From Petunia secreta (taxonomy: Eukaryota > Streptophyta > Magnoliopsida > Solanales > Solanaceae), in assembly GCA_029990175.1 (NCBI GenBank), contig JARKIP010000038.1, forward strand, positions 27,845,501 to 27,909,500: DNA of 64,000 nt, read 5' to 3'. Every line of letters starts with the position of its first letter. Positions within the stretch are counted from its first letter, which is position 1. This document shows positions 11,560 through 23,663 of the stretch, in pieces. Both the position numbers and the translations under genes were made by a program. Under the pieces are notes generated by a model. That model did no database searches. It was not told where the DNA came from and saw only the letters and a list, made by a program, of their open reading frames with translations.

Positions 11560-12803
11560 ATGGTGACCACACCTCTACCAAGCAAGAGTTCTTCATCCGC
11601 CGCGGGCCCGAGGAGAGCACTCCAAGTCGGGCCTTCTTCCACAAAGCAAAAGGGCAAGGCACCGGCCAAGCCCAAGGCCAAACCAAAGGCAAAGGCCAAG
11701 GCAAAGATACCTAAGGACGCGGTGCCGATACCACATCCCGGAGAAAAGACACGTTATGGCATCACTTTTGTAAAGAGAGGTGAGTGTCAAACGTGGTATA
11801 AAGATGTGAGGCTTGCGGGGTACATCCCCGAGCAAGCAATTGATAAGAGGAGGGTTATGCAGAAATTCCGAGGGGTGGCCGAGGCGATAATTGCTTTAAA
11901 GTGGGACTCGGTATTTGAAAGTCCGGGGCATGCCAACCTTGATTTAGTGCAAGAGCTTTATGCCAACTGGGAGCCGGACGACGCATGGAAGGAGGATGAC
12001 ATAGTCACGGTGAGGGGGGTGAGAGTGAAGCTAGACCACAGCATTGAATGCCTTTCTGGGGGTCGAGGATCCTGATTATGATGATATGAAGGAGTTCATT
12101 AAAAAGCCTGACTACAAGGCTCTGCGAGACACACTTTGTGGCGAGAGCTCCACTCATAAGTGGGAGCGCAGTTTGTCCGGAAGACACAAGTTTATGTACT
12201 TCTCGCAGTTTCTCAAACCGGCTCGTGTGTGGATGCGGTTTATCAATGCACGCATATTACCATCTTCTCATTATTCCGAGGTCACCAAGACTCGGGCGTG
12301 CATGGTATATTTCTTTATGACTGGGAAGCCGGTAAATATAGGCTACTACATGTTGCGAGTGATGAAGGAGCAACGGAAGTTAGATTCATGTAGTCGCTTG
12401 TATTTTGGGAACATCCTGACCCGATACTTAGAGCAGGCTGGTGTCCCCGTGGATGAGATTGGGGATCACATTGTCCCTGACATAGGGAAGCCATTTGATA
12501 TTGCATCGGTCAAGGGTGTGACCACTACTGCACCGGTGAGACTGACGGCTGACGAGTGGCGGGAGACAGACGCCAACTTGTCTGCGCGTCAGTATTTGAT
12601 GATGGAGCAGATGGCCCGGCGGTCGGGCGTGGATTTTGCAGCTATTGATCGCACTGTGCCTCTACTGGAGACCTTGAAGCGTCTGCTAGGCATGACTCGA
12701 GGAGGATGAGAACACGGATTCGGATATTGTTGCTAACGATCCGGACAGTGAGGTTGAGGCGACTGATGCTGAGGGCGGTGGCTCTGATGAAGAGGAGGAC
12801 TAG
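11560..12803 (+). pseudogene. Antisense accessory ORF with plant transposon-protein domain (Transposase_32-like)
   Basis: This frame runs opposite to the retroelement carrying it. It starts MVTTPLPSKSSSS, continues through a Lys/Pro/Ala-rich linker (repeated KPKAKPKAKAKAK) and then a domain of the 'putative plant transposon protein' type. That domain holds QELYANWEPDD, RGVRVK, NAFLGVEDPDYDD, TLCGESSTHKWE, RACMVYFFMTGKPVN and YLEQAGVP. It ends in an acidic tail, GGGSDEEED, at TAG 12801-12803. A one-base frameshift near 12041 and another near 12700 break it, so this copy should not make the full protein. Extra antisense ORFs of this sort are known from Tat-lineage Ty3/gypsy elements; their function is unknown. 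An AG at the end of TTGTTGTGTAG just before the start could be a splice acceptor. Confidence 0.75.
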
Positions 12804-14798
12804 GTCCACACTCCTGCGCACCACCCGGATATCATGGCAGTTTTCTTTTACTTTTGCACTTACTTCTTTGTCGCACTGAGGACATTGCTTAGTTTAAGTG
12901 TGGGGTGGTGTACTGCCCTTTATCTATTTTTGAGGTTAGGATGCATGTACCGTAGGATTTTTCTTATTTTCTATTTTTTTTTTTTTTTAATTTCTAAAAA
13001 CCAAACTAGAAAGCACTAAAAAAAATAAGAATCCCCCAACCACACTTAAAATTGTGCAATGTCCCCAATGCACATAAGAATTAAAAAACAAAGATGATAA
13101 GAAACTTCCCTTATGTAGCCGACAGCCTCCTTCAAAGAAGCAACAGCACACACACTAGGACCAACTCGCAAATTTCATTGCTTAATCAATTTTTTTCTTT
13201 TCACCTCTTTCCACTTATCCACATTCTCTGTTCTTGCCATTTCCAAGAAGTGCTAGCATGAGTATCAAGTGTAGAAACCTGCATTCTAACCATTACTAAC
13301 AGCTGCACACGTTCAATAAAATAGTTAGACTTGCTTCTCAAGATTTCACTAGACACCAAATCAGTCTGCACAAAAATCTCAGGAAGGCAGCAACCTATTA
13401 ATATTTTAGACAGTTAAGTATGCGTTGACATCATCCTATGGAGCAGATAAAAACAGGGACTTGCATCTCTAATGCGACCAAGCTGACACATTGTTCACAG
13501 ACAAACAAGGGTACTGCCTGTTCTTTCCTACTATTATTAGGACACGTGATATTCCAAGAGGTCCTAAGTAAATTCAACAGCAGGGACTCTCAAACCAGAG
13601 AAAAAAAAACAGTTCATAGACACTTACTTGCCCTTTATCATGTTGAATTCATATATCTAAACAATGTTCCATGTACCCCACACTTAAAACTCAACCAGCT
13701 GCCAATTTAGAACGCCATAAGAACACACTTTCTAGCCCATAGCTCCTGAGGCACCCAGATTTCCCTCACGCACGGACACAATTTTATTAAAACTACTCAA
13801 TTAATCAAAGCCAACAATGCGCGCGACTGGGATATGAGCACCCTACACTTATGCTAAACTAGTTCATGAAACACGGAAGATCAGATACTAAGCCAAAATA
13901 AAGATGCAGACTTTGATCGAACACAATGGGCAGCAAGCAGTTTCATTACCAAACGATTGACACGTTGCGTGCGACGTCGCTCAAGTTACTCAACTAGCAT
14001 TCTAATCCCTCGACCGACCACCCCGAACTTATAATTATGCCCACAAAGCTTATAGTATAGCTCGACTACTCAGAATTCGACAAACTATTGCAAACAGTTC
14101 ACTGGAGCATTTTATCAAACAGGTTGTGTTCGCAGTTCTGCGCAGCCTCATTTCATAGCCATGGCTTCCCTTTCAACCACCCAACTCCTGGGTATTTATC
14201 CAGCAAACAAATAATGATCCTCTCCGCACATCTCCATAATCAGTTATTCAGAATTCCCAATTAAAGTTTTCACAAAACTTCACACTTTTAAGCCTAAGGG
14301 AAGAGGGGGAAGGAGAAACGCAGTAGAGGAAGAGAGAGAGAGAGAGGAGAGGGAATGGGGCGTACCTGAGTTCCAGTGAACGACGGAGTGCAGCGGATGG
14401 AAGACAGGTACTGTGCGTGTTTCGTGAGTGTATGTGTATTGTTTTGTGCTTGAGTTTTAGAGAGAGGGGAACAGGGGATAAGGGATTTTGGTTAAAATTT
14501 TGGCTTACCTGCGGGCGCTACCTGGGAAGCGACGCTTCCAGTGCTGAGATCCCAGTTTTAATTGGACGCTAGGTAGTGCGCGATATGTGCAACTTCACTG
14601 CCTCGGCTCTTTTTCACAATCTTCAACTGTTAGTATTTCTTGTAAATCATACGCTGAGGTCAAGTGAGCCTCCTCATTTAGTCTCCTTGCATTTTTTTTT
14701 TTCTGATGTATAATATTGTGTCCCAATATATTAGACACCCTCCTCACTGCTCTCAAGAAGCGTTTAATTTAATAACGTCAATTTTACCACTTTTCCCT
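12804..14798. other. Interior of the Gypsy-type element without coding domains
   Basis: Holds convergent polypurine-tract-like motifs at 12892-12910 (+) and about 13026-13046 (-), and another (-) at 13677-13690. A (GA)n-rich patch lies at 14300-14355. No pol domain was recognised on either strand. Confidence 0.6.
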
Positions 14799-15612
14799 TC
14801 ACTTTGAATTAATAAATCGTCTCCCGAATTTGGTTTCAAGCTTACGGCTATGGTACTGAGGCGGTGGTATAAAACTAAAATTATCAAACACGTGATGTCG
14901 CATCTTGCACTTCTTGGTTTTTAAGTGAGGAATGTTGTTTTGTCTCCTCGGCATTACAAACTTTAGAATATAGACACCTTGTTCCTCTTCCTCACTCGAC
15001 TCTAGAGCCAACTTCCCAACCTCGACATCATCAACTACTTTATGGTCGAATTGTTGAATTTTTATAATTAGCTCCTCAACTTGGCTTTCAACCCGTTCTT
15101 CTATCTCACCAGCCTTAAATATATTATCCACGATAATTAGTTGTTGAGACTTAGACGCCTCAATTGTTTCGCGCAAATTTGCCTCCAATTCATGAATAGC
15201 CAAGCCAAATTGGTCGATCTCTTGTCCGAGCTCCACTCTTTCTTCCATAAATTGCTTCGTCATATTTGTAAGTTCACTCCTGAAATCCACATAAGCTTCT
15301 AAGAAATTGCTCCACTAGCCAAGTTTCGCTAACAACCTGCACTTTATCGCTCCTGTCAAATTCACAAACATCATTAGAATCATCACAAAAATTATTGGGG
15401 GAATGAGTATGACACTTAGGACAATCATTCCATCGACCACCACACAATTTACAAAAGTTCCAATCAAAGGTCGTAGAAAATTCACATAACCAATCCCGTA
15501 AGGTTGAAAGAGTTGGACAATTTTCCCACAAGTGAGTTCCTCCACAAAGTAGACAGAGATCATCAAAATTTGAGCAGTTATCATTTGAAAAATTTTCATT
15601 AAAAGATGCCAT
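14799..15612 (-). pseudogene. Gag-like protein with CCHC-like motif, frameshifted
   Basis: Two minus-strand frames, 15612-15274 and 15290-14799, overlap and look like one gene broken by a one-base shift near 15305. The first part holds CLLCGGTHLWENCP, a CX2CX4HX4C zinc-knuckle-like motif, and a second cysteine cluster, CKLCGGRWNDCPKC. The second part is a predicted coiled coil rich in Glu, Leu and Ile, then a basic end. It starts about 115 bp beyond the primer-binding site, where gag is expected. No protease follows. The arrangement suggests a reduced gag in a non-autonomous element. Exact family not recognised. Confidence 0.55.
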
Positions 15613-15726
15613 GTTAACAAAAGTAACCCAATACTAAACTAAGCTAAAATAAAAACTAAATAAATAAGAAAAACTTGAATAGATAAAAAGTAATAGTCTA
15701 ACATAGAAAAATAGCTAATTTCGAAG

Positions 15727-15744
15727 TCCCCGACAACGGCGCCA
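15727..15744 (-). other. Primer-binding site of the Gypsy-type element (tRNA-Asp type)
   Basis: On the minus strand TGGCGCCGTTGTCGGGGA follows the LTR. It matches, with one change, the complement of the 3' end of tRNA-Asp used by many plant Ty3/gypsy elements. Confidence 0.85.
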
Positions 15745-15750
15745 AAAACT

Positions 15751-17012
15751 TGTTGCTCCCAAACGCACACGCAAGTATACGTGGTCGACAAGTAATAAAG
15801 TGATAAGATCAAGTATCGTCCCACAGAGACTTGTGATTAACTATTGACTAAATCAAACAATTACGAATTATCTAAACAAGAAAATTTGTGATAGTTTATG
15901 AGAATTAATCTAAACTAAAATTAACTAATAAAATTAAGAAATTAAGTAATAAAATAGAACAAGTAGGACGTCGAGTTTAATATGAGATAATGTTCTAGGG
16001 TTATGGGAAATCTACCAATCCTGTTGAATTCTTCAGTTAATTCGACTTAATTAATTTATCTGGGTTACTAATCGACAGGGTTAATATTGCTCACAAGACT
16101 CTTCCGATATCCTGCTCGCCTATTCAAGTTAATCTAACGCCTATATTCCTATGGAATCAGAAGTTAACAAGAACGCATTAATAATTCCTGTATATTGACT
16201 AAGCAAGGCGAATAGGTATATCCCTATCCTTATCCGCTAATCTATTGCCCGAGGCCCAGGTTCAAGAACAAGTTCTATTAAATCCTATTGCAATCAAGAA
16301 TTCCCTTTCCCAAGTTCAATTCAAGATTCATAAATAGAATTCAATTGGTGATCAAGCAATCAAATAATTAAGCTCAGGATTTAATAAATAACCCAATTTG
16401 ATAAACTAATAAAATCAAATTAACATCTGAATATCAACATTCATGGAGATCCCACGACCCTAAAACTAACAAATTAAGAAATTAAAAAGAAAAGAAAGAA
16501 CTCAAGTGTCGAAGAGGTCCGAAGCCTGCTGCCCGTGCTTTGCCTCCTTGGAATCCAACGTGACCCCTCTCTAGGAATCACTTTGATTTGCTTTTATAAT
16601 TTGCAAATATAATCCTTTTCCTAATTCCATTGGGTTTCTATCTTCTAATATGATTGTAAGAGTTGAACTAACTAGCAAGTTATTTAATATTTGTCCTCAA
16701 TCTAGAACACTTGTTTCTCCTTGCTGACACATACTCTGACTTTGGCCTTGGGCAACAGCTACGAAGCTTGTCTTGACTTAGAAAAATTATCCATGCCTTG
16801 TTCCTTTGCCTTTAGCTTTCGTCATTTAATATTTTTGTACTTCTTCCCAGCAAACATGTTTCATAATGAACCTAAACCATTCAAAATACACTTAATTAAT
16901 GTAATATCAATATTGGCATAATGTTGGGCATATTTAATAATAAAAATACTCAAAGGACGATAAAAATAGGGGTGAATCAATATCAAAATATATATAAATA
17001 TGGCCAACATCA
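15751..17012 (-). repeat. 5' LTR of the inner Gypsy-type element
   Basis: On the minus strand it starts TGATGTTGGCC at 17012 and ends GGGAGCAACA at 15751, with a TG...CA layout. The terminal 930 bp recur at 8178-9107. Copia sequence resumes directly at 17013. Confidence 0.85.
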
Positions 17013-17128
17013 CTTTTTCTGCTACTTCTTGTTCATTGCAAGGCCCTTCCTTGAGGAGGCCTCTGGATCTTGGTGAAGCATAGGGTGGCATCTACCTCTT
17101 CCATTCAGTACATTGTTCCCCTGCATCT

Positions 17129-20051
17129 ATGTATATAAATAACACTGTGTCAGTACCAAGAAATATGTCAAATAGTTCTAATTCTACTTTTCTGCATGCT
17201 TTACCTTCTGTTACTTCTTGTAACAACTTATGGCATGTCAGACTAGGCCATATGCCTTTTTCAAGTATGCAGCACATTTCTTCTTTGCCTGTTTCTACTA
17301 CTTCACATTCTGATACTCCTTGTGGTATTTGCCCTTTAGCTAGCCAATATAAATTGTCATTTCCTACTAGTACTAATTCTACTTCTACTATTTTTAAACT
17401 CATTCACATAGATACATGGGGTCCTTACAAGGTACCTACACATAAATGGTTTCAAGTACTTCCTCACTATTGTTGATGACTATAGTAGTGGGTACTTGGA
17501 CCTATCTTTTGAGTACAAAGGGTAGTGCTTTTACCATGCTGCAATCCTTTATCTCTATGGTAGAAAGACAGTTTCAGGTTAAAAAGATAAGGTCTGACAA
17601 TGCTTTGGAATTAGGTAAAAGTATTCAGAAATGGCTTTCTTTTCTACTAAGGGGATTATTCATCAAACAAGTTGTGTTTCCACTCCACAACAAAATGGAA
17701 TAGTGGAGAGGAAACACAAGCACCTTTTAGAGACTTGTAGGGTCCTTCTATTTCAATCTAAGGTTCCTATTTCCTATTGAGGTGAGTGTCTTTTAACAGC
17801 TACTTTCTTGATTAATAGGTTTCCTACTAAGCTCCTAGATTTCAAATCTCCCTATGAAGTACTGTTTCACAAGCCACCTGATTATTCTTTCCTAAAATGT
17901 TTTGGCTGCCTATGTTTTGCCTCTACTTTACCTCAATATAGAAGCAAGCTTGACCCCAGGGTTGTTCCTTGTGTTTTCCTAGGATATCCTTTTGGCACTA
18001 AGGGATACAAGCTTATGAATCTACACACTAAAGAACTCTTTGTCTCCAAAAATGTTGTTTTCCATGAGCTCATTTTTTCCTTTTCTTCCCCTCATCCTGA
18101 CTACTCCAACTTAGCTCCTCCTGTTCCTGATTCTTTTGATTTTCCCAGTCCTGACCCTACTACTTTTATTCCTACATCCTCTGACTCTCATGAGCTCTCA
18201 CCAACATCCACCATTTCTCCTGTTCCAGTTTCACCTCATCATTCTCTCTCTCCTAGTCCTATTTTGCCCACTGCTACCCCTGGCTTGCAACCTGCCTTGC
18301 GCAGATCTCTTAGAGAGTTTAAAGCTCCCTCTTATTTGAGTGACTTCATATGCAGTGCCTTACACCTCACTGATGTCATTTGCCCTTGTTTCCTTGCCCC
18401 TGTTTCCCCTCCCCAGTTCAGTTTTTCTGCTCTATCTCCCACAAATCAGCACCTCCCGGTTTCTCTACGTCATATTCAAGAACCCACTTCCTTTACCCCA
18501 GGTTGGCAGGAAGCAATGGCCAAAGAACTTGATGCTCTTAAGGCCAATCAGACTTGGGAGGTGGTCCCCCTTCCTGTTGGTAAGAAAGCCTTACTATCTA
18601 AATGGGTTTATAAAGTCAAATTGAAATCTGATGGTAGTGTGGAGAGAATAAAGGCTCGTTTGGTTATTCGTGGTGATGTGCAAAGGGAAGGTATTGACTT
18701 CACGGAGACCTTTTCTTCGGTGATCCAAATGACTACTATTAGGTGTATTTTGGCCCTAACAGTGAAGAAAAACTGGGGTTTGTTTCAGCTGGATGTAAAC
18801 AACGCTTTTCTACGTGGTGACCTCCATGAGGAGGTTTATATGAAATTCCCTGCTGGTTTAGACCCTCCTGCCCCCAACATGGTCTGTCGTTTGAAGAAAT
18901 CTCTCTATGGTTTGCGTCAAGCTTCACGTCAGTGGTACGCTCGCTTGACTGCAGCCCTGAATTTCAAGGGCTTTACTTATTCTCTCAATGACTACTCCAT
19001 TTTCTATAAAAGGAGTGGGGATTCTATTTCTTTGGTTGCTATGTACGTGGACGATATTTTGCTTACTAGTAATAATGTGGCAGAACTCACTGATTTAAAG
19101 GTTTTTCTGGATCACGAATTCAAAATAAAAGACTTGGGTAATGTTGCTTACTTTTTGGGTATGGAGGTCCTCCGTGAGGCTCATAGGCTCATTCTCAGCC
19201 AACGCAAATTCACTCTTGAGCTTCTAGCAGAGTTTGATGTTCTTGGTCTGACTCCAGCATCTTCCCCTTTGGATCCGTCTTGTAAACTCCAAGCTGGGGT
19301 TGGGCCTCCTCTCCTTGATCCATCTTTGTATCGACGATTGCTGGGCAAGCTTAATTTTTTGACCCACACTCGTCCTGACATCAGCTTCACTGTCCAACAT
19401 TTGAGCCAGTATATGCAAGACCCTTATGAGCCCCACCTACATGTTGCTTTTCACTGCCTCAGATATCTCATTCATGACCCTGGTTTGGGCTTGTTCATGT
19501 CTACTTCCCCCTCTATGGATTTGTTGGTTTTTTGTGACTCCGATTGGGGTTCTTGTGCTAATTCTCGCCGATCTATTAGTGGCTTCTATATTAGCCTTGG
19601 TTCCTGTCCTTTTTCTTGGAAGTCCAAAAAGCAGCCGTCGGTTTCCTTTTCCTCCGCCGAGGCTGAGTACCGTTCCATGCGAAGGGTTATGGCTGAGATT
19701 ACTTGGTTGGTTCGTCTTCTTGACGACCTTTCCTTTTCCTCTTCTCTCCCTGTTCCTTTTCACTCCGATAGCCGGGCCGCAATCCATATCGCCAAAAACC
19801 CCGTCTTCCACGAAAGGACCAAGCATGTAGAACTTGACTGTCATTTTGTGCGACAGCAGTTCCTCTCCGGTCTTATTTCCTTGTCCTTTGTCCCGTCACA
19901 CCAGCAACTTGTCGATATCTTCACTAAGCCTCTCTCTGGGCCTTTGCATCATGAGCTTTTAGGCAAGTTGGGGGTTCCTTCCTCCCCTCCAACTTGGGGG
20001 AGGGGGAGTGTTGACAACAATGGATCACTGGAAAATATTGATAAAGGATGA
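17129..20051 (+). pseudogene. Copia pol: pre-integrase, integrase, RT and RNase H (broken)
   Basis: In order: a GAG-pre-integrase segment with LWHVRLGH near 17230; a broken integrase core near 17395-17760, with DTWGPY and RSDNALE, disrupted by frameshifts and stops; then a long open frame at 17808-20051. That frame has the RVT_2 reverse transcriptase (QLDVNNAFLRGDLHEEVYM, YVDDILL) and RNase H (DSDWGSCANSRRSISG, SSAEAEY, then HVELDCHF). The RT and RNase H motifs look intact, but integrase is broken and gag/protease are lost, so the element cannot move by itself. The frame runs a short way into the 3' LTR before stopping. Confidence 0.9.
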
Positions 20052-20379
20052 GCGCCGCCACAGTGATTCTTTCTCTTGGTCTCGTCAATTAGGGTTAAGA
20101 GAAGAAGGAAAATGAAGCATTTGACTGGAGCTGAAATGTTTAAGTCCTTTTGACTGCCTAGCCACGTGTACAGATCTGAAGGAGTGACTTAGCTTTTAAT
20201 CTTGACCATTGATTTATTGTATAGATTCATTTAGATATTTCTATGTCAGCATAGTGGTAGTTTAGTTAGTTAGTGGTATCTATATATACTCTAGCTTGTA
20301 GCCTAAGCAAGGCAGTTAACAGAATATTTTCATTCAGTTCATTTGGTAAATTTTCTCATATGTGTTCCATATTTCTTCT
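20009..20379 (+). repeat. 3' LTR of the Copia element
   Basis: Starts TGTTGACAACAATGG right after the tract GGGGGAGGGGGAG and is collinear with 7380-7759. Its last bases read TTCTTCT instead of TTCTTCA, so the outer edge is uncertain by a few bases. Confidence 0.9.
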
Positions 20380-23300
20380 AGCGTTTTTGTTTAAGTGATC
20401 ATCATATGCTTCTTGATATTGCTTTGTTATTTAACACATTAATGATGTCTATAATATTAATTTAAACTTATTTGCTTCAAACCCATGTAACCACAATATC
20501 GAAACCTGATTAATCCATATTCGTCATAATGCTTTGTTTACCCAATTTTAGAGGCGTCAAGAAGGATACAAAAGCATGAAGAAACATTCTATTGGAGCTT
20601 AAGAGTTGATGGGAAAAAAGTGCACCACAATGATTTTGATATGAATGTAAAAGAGTGTGACATTATTTAATTGAACTTTTGGTACGATGGTCTTTTAACA
20701 TCTACATGTTAAATAGAGAAGCAATAGCTTAGGTTGAGGCTGATAATGGATTTATTTTAACATAAATTGGACCTGTTTGTGTGATATATTTTGCTTTTTG
20801 AGGGACAATTTAATAAATAATATTTAAAGTTAAATTGAATTAAATTAAATTAATTTAATATTCTAAAATCAAAATAAACATAGTCTACGACTATATGAAA
20901 ATTACCCTAAGTTGTAACATTTTCTCTTATCAATTTGGTGAAATTCATCTAAAAATATCGGTCAGAATTCTTGCAATTTGACTTTTGAAAACTAAAATAA
21001 TTCACATAAATTGAAGCGAAGAGAATAACCTTTAGATGTGAGAAAAACGATTATATGGTAAATTTGAGAAGGCCCTTTAAGACACCTTTGCACCGGGACT
21101 TCCACTAGTTTTTTTAAATACAGATTTTACTTTTTGCCTAAGCCGTTCTTATTTGGGATTCATGAAGCAACATAGTCTATTGAAATGGTTTGTTGCCACC
21201 ACTCCACTAAAAAGAATGATTTTGTTTGAGATGAATGTTTGAAAGTGGATAGTTATGCTTTAGGCTGTTATATCAGGTTAGATGTATTGTTAAAATGGTG
21301 GTTTAATGTCTTGAAGAAAAATGGATGGCCAATACAAATCTAATTTATTGTTTTGACTGCTGGGGTATTTGTGTATTAGTGAGAGGCGAGAAAGGGTTCC
21401 AAATTGGGGCTTAATCACTCGAGTTATAAATCCCACTGTCCAATGGACAAGTTTATAGATGCTAAAAACTTATATGGTCAAAGTATTTATGTCTTGGTAT
21501 CATGTACAAAATTCAGCAGTCCTTTTACAACAAATAGTTGGTTAAGACTTAATCACATCCAACCGTGGGACTATGAAGCAATCTTTGGATTATTTAAGGG
21601 AGTTAAGGAACTTAATCCTCTAGAATATATCATTGGGTAAAATGAATGAGATGTTCAAGGGTATAAATGGAGGGTATGCCCAGGAAAGGAGGCAAAGATT
21701 GTTACTAAGACAATATTTGATAAATTTGCCAAATTTAGACCAAAGTAAGATTAAGCATTATTTCAACTATATATTTTTGGAGTGTTTTCTTTGAACTGCA
21801 TTCTTCTAATTTTACATTGTTTTGTGACAGATTCATCCACTTCAAAGACTTGATAGACTCCTTTATAAAACAAGAAACTTTGAAAATTATAACTTTGGGT
21901 CGAACGGTCTCCTAATCCTAATCAGAGTGGAAAGATCACCAAAGTGTCATCACTAAATTGGGTGGCACGAATTCAATTTTCTTAACATATTGGTGACTAA
22001 ACGTCAGACTTCTTTCTTCTTTGGTGAACTTATTCTACCTACAAAAAATTTCAGGTAGACATGTTTCTAGAGCGAAGGCTCTTGCGTTAACATTAAAAAG
22101 ATAGAAAAACTGCTGTCCACAAGTTTCATAGGGTTATGAAAGTTGTTGTTGGAGTAATGGCTGGAGTTTGTATCTTTATATTTTAGGAGTGTCTGTTACC
22201 CACTTTATTGTGGTCATTTTTACCCAGCTTCTTGGTCAAACTTTTCGGTATGGACAGACATTAAGGGGCCATTTGTTTTTATGAAGATTAAGATGTCTGA
22301 ATCTAAATACACATTTGAATATTAAGATATGATATCTAGAACTGAATATTAACTATTAAGACTGTTTGTTTTCAACATTTGAATCTGAACTACGCCCACT
22401 TCTATTTTTTGCTTCTATTCTTCTTAAATAATATTTTGAAATGGATTTTGTTAAACTCCAAATTTGAAAATGAAAAAGATGATTAGGAAAAGGATTCACA
22501 TTTGTAAATTCCAATTCTAAAATTTTCAGTAAAAGTTTTGAGGTATATTAATACTGTTTGTTGTCCATGCTTTTGATATGGGCGACCTTGGTTTTTTGCA
22601 TGATCGATTCTTATTTGAAATTTCAGATGATTGTGGATGATATCAAAATATTCAACATTATTTTTTCTCGTCTGGACTACCCTAAAAATACAAATTGCCA
22701 ACCATTCTCTCAATAAAACGTCTTATTAAGTACTTTAACAAAGAGAGAACCATTAAGCACGTTATTCCTAGTGAAACTTCACGTAACTTTATACCACAAT
22801 TCTTAAATTTAGAAAGATTTATAAGGCTTTATTTTTTGTTGTGGTGAAAATATTTACCTTTTTTAATGATTTGGTTCTGCATGTATTAATTATTGTTAAC
22901 TGATTTAAGATAAGTATATTTTTCCTAGAAGAAAACTTATCGGTAAATTTATTTTTCGGCTCAAAAAATAATTTTATAAAAATAAAAAGTTCTTATTCCG
23001 TAATTAGTTTAAGCTAAATAATCCTATAAGAAAATAACTCTTTTATGTAATAGAATTGTCCTATATGATATTTTCCAATAGACTATTTTCTCACTTTGCA
23101 CATCTTGTGAATAAAAATTTATCTGCACCGAGTGTTTGCACCTAAATATATATGCCATTTATTTGGAAGAATATTTTTTAAAAATATATGCCATTCATTT
23201 GGAAATATACTTTTCTCACTTAATTATGACTAATTAATATATATCTTTATGTTGTTAAATTATTTGACCATGATTTGTTGGTATGATTTAATGTAAACAT

Positions 23301-23640
23301 CTGATGACGACGATGATGCTGGTAAAATTTATCCATCTTGTGCCTGAAAACAAGTGAAAGAAATCAAGGATACAGTATGATAGCTAAAGGCTATAATTTA
23401 AACTGCAATGTTACAAGTTCAAATTCATTGGCGTTTTAATTATGATAGTAAATACAAACATTCACTTAAATACCTAAAAAAACAGCTAAAAAGGAAATCT
23501 AAATATTTAGAAAAGATTATCCTAAATTTCTTTTTCTAACCACTTTTAAATACTTCCTTTATTTTCTTTCCTTCTTTCCCATAAAGCTAATATGGAAAAA
23601 TAATCAAGGCGCCTCATTTTGAATTATTCAATGGGTCCCA
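20380..23640. other. Long intergenic stretch, little recognised
   Basis: One open segment at about 20553-20670 follows a TTTTAG acceptor, contains HEETFYWSLRVDGKKVHHND and ends in TAA. It could be the last exon of a gene cut off by the Copia insertion, but no family is recognised. A frame at 21404-21640 (78 codons) resembles nothing known. A motif starting GGGGCCATTTGTTT near 22265 looks like one end of a hAT-like MITE, but no partner end was found. A 35-bp duplication with ATATATGCCATT lies near 23145-23210. Confidence 0.4.
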
Positions 23641-23663
23641 TCCGCACCATATATTCAAAAAGG

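Larger units (their letters stand above)
8178..17012 (-). mobile_element. Minus-strand Gypsy-type LTR element lacking pol, nested in Copia
   Basis: The intact LTR is 15751-17012 (5' LTR on the minus strand). It is followed by a tRNA-Asp-type primer-binding site and a gag-like frame. The partner LTR at 8178-9107 matches the last 930 bp of it without length change but lacks the other 332 bp. That deletion also removed adjoining Copia gag/protease sequence. The interior has no recognisable reverse transcriptase, RNase H or integrase, so it depends on other elements. An antisense accessory ORF lies at 11560-12803. The two LTR copies differ at about a dozen positions in 930 by eye (near 1.3 percent), younger than the host Copia copy. 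Confidence 0.85.
7380..20379 (+). mobile_element. Copia LTR retrotransposon, split by a nested Gypsy-type element
   Basis: Two direct LTRs of about 370-380 bp (7380-7759 and 20009-20379) begin TGTTGAC. They flank a primer-binding site, a short piece of gag, and an integrase-RT-RNase H region ending in a G-rich polypurine tract just before 20009. The domain order (integrase before RT) is that of Ty1/copia. A second retroelement occupies 8178-17012. The rest of gag, the zinc knuckle and the protease of this element are missing. The LTRs differ at roughly 4-5 percent of positions plus a 9-bp indel by eye, so the copy is old. A 5-bp target duplication could not be fixed because the right LTR end is altered. 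Confidence 0.9.

Noticed and set aside
11522..11835. Minus-strand frames rich in Pro, Trp and Leu
   Set aside because: They mirror the Lys/Ala/Pro-rich linker of the plus-strand antisense ORF and have no family resemblance.
18136..19844. Several frames on both strands inside the Copia RT region
   Set aside because: Other-frame reflections of the RT-RNase H coding sequence.
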